From the NCBI RefSeq assembly GCF_008692035.1, contig NZ_VTFG01000002.1, positions 620,001 to 684,000 on the forward strand: 64,000 bases of DNA, written 5' to 3'. The position numbers and the translations under genes were made by a program. Of the stretch, positions 61,613-64,000 are shown piece after piece (position 1 is the stretch's first letter; the number at the start of each line of letters is the position of its first letter). Source of the stretch: Pseudomonas marginalis (GTDB taxonomy: Bacteria; Pseudomonadota; Gammaproteobacteria; Pseudomonadales; Pseudomonadaceae). The notes under the pieces were generated by a model, which searched no databases, was not told the DNA's origin, and was given only the letters and a program-made list of their open reading frames with translations.

Positions 61613-62497
61613 ATGAGGCCAGAAATCGCTGTGTTGGATATACAGGGTCAGTATCGGGTTTACACGGAGTTCTACCGCGCGGATGCTGCTGAAAAGACCA
61701 TCATCCTGGTCAACGGCTCGCTGGCCACCACGGCCTCCTTCGCCCAAACCGTGAAAAGCCTGTACCCGCAATTCAATGTGGTTTTGTACGACCAGCCCTA
61801 CGCCGGTCGCTCCAAAATCCATAACCGTCATGAGCAAATGCTGACGAAGGAAGTCGAAGGCCAGATCCTCCTGGAGCTTATCGACCACTTCGCCGCCGAG
61901 CACGTGCTGTCCTTCTCCTGGGGCGGCGCCGCCACCCTGGTGGCCCTCGCCCAGCGGCCACGGCGTGTGGAAAAGGCCGTGATCAGCTCGTTCTCGCCGG
62001 TGATCAACGCGCCGATGCGCGACTACCTCGAGCGTGGCGTCGACTACCTCGGCAACCTCGACCGCGACCGCGTCGGGCACTTGATCAACAGCACCATCGG
62101 CAAACACCTGCCGTCGCTGTTCAAGCGTTTCAACTACAAGCATGTGAGCAGCCTGGCCGAGCACGAATACGGGCAGATGCATTTTCACATCAGCCAGGTA
62201 CTGCACAACGACCGCCTGTGCTACCTCAAGGCCGCGCGGCAGATCGATGTGCCGGTGCTGTTTTTGAACGGCGAATGGGACGAATACACCAGCGCCGAGG
62301 ATGCCAGGCAGTTCGGGCAGTACGTGACGAAGAGCAGCTTCAGCACCATCCAGGCGACGGGGCACTTCCTGGATATGGAGCACAAGGCCGCCTGCCGGGA
62401 CAGCCGGGACGCGGTGGTGGGCTTTTTGAAACCGGAACGGCAAGCCAGCCGATTGCGTTATCACCAGGGCCAGACGCAGCATGCATTCGCCATCTGA
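61613..62497 (+). CDS. phaG: (R)-3-hydroxydecanoyl-ACP:CoA transacylase/thioesterase PhaG
   Basis: 294 residues of the alpha/beta-hydrolase fold. The sequence matches my memory of P. putida PhaG through most of its length, from MRPEIAVLDIQGQYRVYTEF to the final HAFAI. Motifs are the nucleophile-elbow region SFSWGGAA, LNGEWDEYTSAEDA (acid) and ATGHFLDMEHK (His). PhaG diverts fatty-acid-synthesis intermediates to medium-chain polyhydroxyalkanoate. RhlA of rhamnolipid synthesis is the near relative, but the C-terminus here is that of PhaG. It stands alone. Confidence 0.92.
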   Translation: MRPEIAVLDIQGQYRVYTEFYRADAAEKTIILVNGSLATTASFAQTVKSLYPQFNVVLYDQPYAGRSKIHNRHEQMLTKEVEGQILLELIDHFAAEHVLSFSWGGAATLVALAQRPRRVEKAVISSFSPVINAPMRDYLERGVDYLGNLDRDRVGHLINSTIGKHLPSLFKRFNYKHVSSLAEHEYGQMHFHISQVLHNDRLCYLKAARQIDVPVLFLNGEWDEYTSAEDARQFGQYVTKSSFSTIQATGHFLDMEHKAACRDSRDAVVGFLKPERQASRLRYHQGQTQHAFAI

Positions 62498-62504
62498 AAT
62501 GAAG

Positions 62505-62542
62505 GCTTGCCGTGGCGAACGGACGTGCTCGCCACGGCAAGC
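62505..62542. terminator. Perfect 14-bp inverted repeat after phaG
   Basis: gcttgccgtggcga and its exact complement tcgccacggcaagc with a 10-base loop, 8 bases after the phaG stop. There is no U-run, so it may be a REP-type hairpin acting as an RNA end-stabiliser. Confidence 0.65.
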
Positions 62543-62607
62543 TGCACAAATTCCGAAGAAAAACTTCAAATCCCGGCGCACATCTGGTACAAAGTCAGCC
62601 GCTCTGA

Positions 62608-62681
62608 GCGGGTGTCGTATAATGGCATTACTCCAGCTTCCCAAGCTGATAACGAGGGTTCGATTCCCTTCACCCGCTCCA
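62608..62681 (+). tRNA. tRNA-Gly (anticodon CCC)
   Basis: Acceptor GCGGGTG/CACCCGC plus T and encoded CCA. The anticodon loop is TTCCCAA, and the T-arm GAGGGTTCGATTCCCTT. The anticodon stem has a C-A mismatch at its outermost pair. 74 nt. Confidence 0.96.
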
Positions 62682-62727
62682 CTCAGACATAGATTCCACG
62701 CCGGCAGGATTTTGGCGGGGGATGCAT

Positions 62728-62759
62728 AAAAAAACCGGTCCTTGGTGGCCGGTTTTTTT
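62728..62759 (+). terminator. Rho-independent terminator after tRNA-Gly
   Basis: aaaaaaaccgg-tccttggtgg-ccggttttttt; long U-run. Can act in both directions. Confidence 0.92.
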
Positions 62760-62824
62760 ATGGGCTTTCCAGAATCAGCTTTATTGGGGAACGCCTCTAC
62801 TTATTCTTCCTGCTCACCAGCAAC

Positions 62825-63334
62825 TCAAGCCACCGCCCGGAATCCTTTGATCAGAGTTGCAGTGGACAATATTAGACGCCTAGGATTATTCGTTGACGCC
62901 ACGAAACCCAACTTAGCCTGGTAATAACTTGCAGCTCTCTGATCTTTAGCATCCACGACTACAAACGCTACGCCCGATTGTTTGGACACCGTATAAACCC
63001 GCCTGAAGAAGTCGGACATGAGCCGCTGGCCAAGCCCCACGCCCTGCCTGCTTTTATCAATCGCCAAACGACTCAAAAGCACTGCCGGCATGGGGTATCC
63101 GGGCATCCGCTTTTTTTGGTCTTCACTCAGTTCGTCAACCGCAACAGATGCATTCGCCAAAGCATAGTAGCCGAGCAAAATGCCCCTTTCGATGTACATG
63201 AATGTTCGAGAAACGTTGCGCTTTTCGTCTTGCCCTGCGTGCTGGGCGATATAAGCGTTTAGCGCTGGGTGAACTTCACAATCGAAAGCAGAACGGTCAA
63301 TAGACTTGTTAAAATTGACGGTAATGAAATCCAT
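62825..63334 (-). CDS. TacT-like GNAT acetyltransferase, probable toxin
   Basis: 169 residues of the GNAT fold. The acetyl-CoA loop is RQGVGLGQRL, and LLSRLAIDKS, VDAKDQRAASYYQAKLGF and the central GYYALA match the TacT/AtaT-type toxins that acetylate aminoacyl-tRNA. It starts 9 bases after the small gene 63344-63712, the usual antitoxin-then-toxin order. The partner has no visible DUF1778-type ribbon-helix-helix. Read toward the tRNA-Gly terminator. Confidence 0.78.
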   Translation of the reverse strand: MDFITVNFNKSIDRSAFDCEVHPALNAYIAQHAGQDEKRNVSRTFMYIERGILLGYYALANASVAVDELSEDQKKRMPGYPMPAVLLSRLAIDKSRQGVGLGQRLMSDFFRRVYTVSKQSGVAFVVVDAKDQRAASYYQAKLGFVASTNNPRRLILSTATLIKGFRAVA

Positions 63335-63343
63335 TGAGAGGCC

Positions 63344-63712
63344 TTAGCGCAAGGCGAGCAATTTTTGCAGAGCCTCTGTCGGCTCTGGTGGCGTATCCAA
63401 CAGTTGGTGTGCGGTACCGGCATCAAGCACAGTGACGCCGTAAAGGTCCAAATCAAAAGCCATTTCTTCATGCGCGACAGAGCGTACAGCCAGCGCTGCT
63501 ACAACTTTCTTGAGCTCTGCCAGCTCGCGTTCCACACTCGAAAGATGCGTAGCACGCATTGAACGAGTCTTAAGCCCACTGGTGCGACTGAACGCACTAC
63601 TTGCCAGGCTTTTCGAGGCATGTCGCTCAACCACCGCGTCGGCGTCTGACAAAGCAGCCGACACCTTGTCGGCGGTCAGCTGCGTGCTTTTTGGTTGAAC
63701 CGGTTTGTTCAC
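63344..63712 (-). CDS. 122-residue partner of the GNAT gene, putative antitoxin, GTG start
   Basis: GTG 63712 is preceded by AGAGGGA; the frame stays open to the window end but the longer protein looks unlikely. The product begins VNKPVQPKSTQLTADK and has a helical middle (SSVERELAELKKVVAALAV). Its C-terminal part is acidic and hydrophobic. No family is recognised. Its coupling to a TacT-like gene suggests an antitoxin of a non-standard type. An alternative is an unrelated regulator. Confidence 0.5.
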   Translation of the reverse strand: MNKPVQPKSTQLTADKVSAALSDADAVVERHASKSLASSAFSRTSGLKTRSMRATHLSSVERELAELKKVVAALAVRSVAHEEMAFDLDLYGVTVLDAGTAHQLLDTPPEPTEALQKLLALR

Positions 63713-64000
63713 GATGCATCCCTCTGTATTCGTGAATCCTAGCACATTGGACTTTACGCCTATCCTCAGGCCTTGCCTCTCGGACTTGCCCCGACTGAGT
63801 GAGATAGAACGCGATACGCCTCCATGTTCACTTCGAACGATTTCGTCCATCTGCCACAGACTTTGCGCCAAACGATCAAATAAGACTTTTTCCACCACTT
63901 CTCTCCCCTCTGGTGCTCTGTAAGGCCTGCTCAACCCATTCTCATTTGATCTATGGGGTAGCTTTTTTCGGGACACCAGCACACTCCAAATGCCCTGCAT
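63713..64000. other. Region upstream of the GNAT pair, to window end
   Basis: No supported gene. It should hold the promoter for the pair on the minus strand. An open frame continues through it in phase with 63344-63712 but has no family character, and the other strand has only a short frame (63705-63923) without a ribosome site. Confidence 0.35.

Noticed and set aside
62608..62681. tRNA-Gly as an integration site for an island carrying the GNAT pair
   Set aside because: No repeat of the tRNA 3' end and no integrase are visible up to the window end.
1..64000. CRISPR array, IS transposase or rRNA operon
   Set aside because: No regularly spaced repeats, transposase-like proteins or rRNA sequence were seen anywhere in the window.

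Overview
The window is chromosomal DNA of a Pseudomonas, most likely of the P. fluorescens group. The evidence is GC-rich codon use, the syntenic block purC-bamC-dapA-gcvR-bcp, the algU-mucA-mucB-mucD-nadB block with sdhE/ygfZ and opdH-tctCBA beyond it, a recognisable phaG, and REP-type repeats.

Layout. 1-7845: end of an aldehyde dehydrogenase, a REP/MITE-like repeat, a CynX/NimT-type exporter, two LysR regulators, an HpaF-like isomerase, small envelope proteins, and a citrate-type symporter coupled to a periplasmic binding protein. 8145-13540: a six-gene overlapping partner-switching module (RsbR, RsbS, RsbT and RsbX-like proteins, a soluble histidine kinase and a hybrid kinase). 13789-17396: a cold-shock protein followed by a half-domain relative, a chemoreceptor, a HigBA pair and tRNA-Ser(CGA). 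17480-25235: purine, lysine, outer-membrane assembly and peroxide genes. 25303-29157: the envelope-stress/alginate cluster mucD, mucB, mucA, algU, with a visible AlgU-type promoter.

31045-37545: the most unusual region. A 6.5 kb element has integrated by site-specific recombination inside nadB, with a 17-bp core duplicated at both ends. It supplies its own recoded nadB 3' end, so NadB stays intact, and it strands the original 3' end beyond attR. It encodes a tyrosine integrase, a Rha-type regulator, two small proteins, a capsid-like protein, a 28-residue hydrophobic peptide and a secreted cargo protein. It has no visible terminase, portal or tail genes. Four sequences sharing the minus-strand core AACCCTCAC, very like T3/gh-1-type promoters for single-subunit phage RNA polymerase, all point at the capsid operon. 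I infer a phage satellite whose late genes are switched on by the RNA polymerase of a T7-like helper phage.

37689-52255: ygfX-sdhE, ygfZ, an HDOD protein, the TctDE/OpdH/TctCBA tricarboxylate uptake system, an AbrB-family protein, ung, a crotonase-fold hydrolase, a Tyr-rich lipoprotein and a second chemoreceptor. 52428-60372: a guanidine-use operon (ABC transporter, two carboxyguanidine-deiminase-type subunits, a biotin-dependent guanidine carboxylase) preceded by a guanidine-I riboswitch. It also contains a guanidine-II (mini-ykkC) riboswitch directly in front of the carboxylase. 60420-64000: a CWC protein, rsuA, phaG, tRNA-Gly(CCC) and a GNAT-toxin pair.

All identifications were made by reading the sequence. 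No database search was run.
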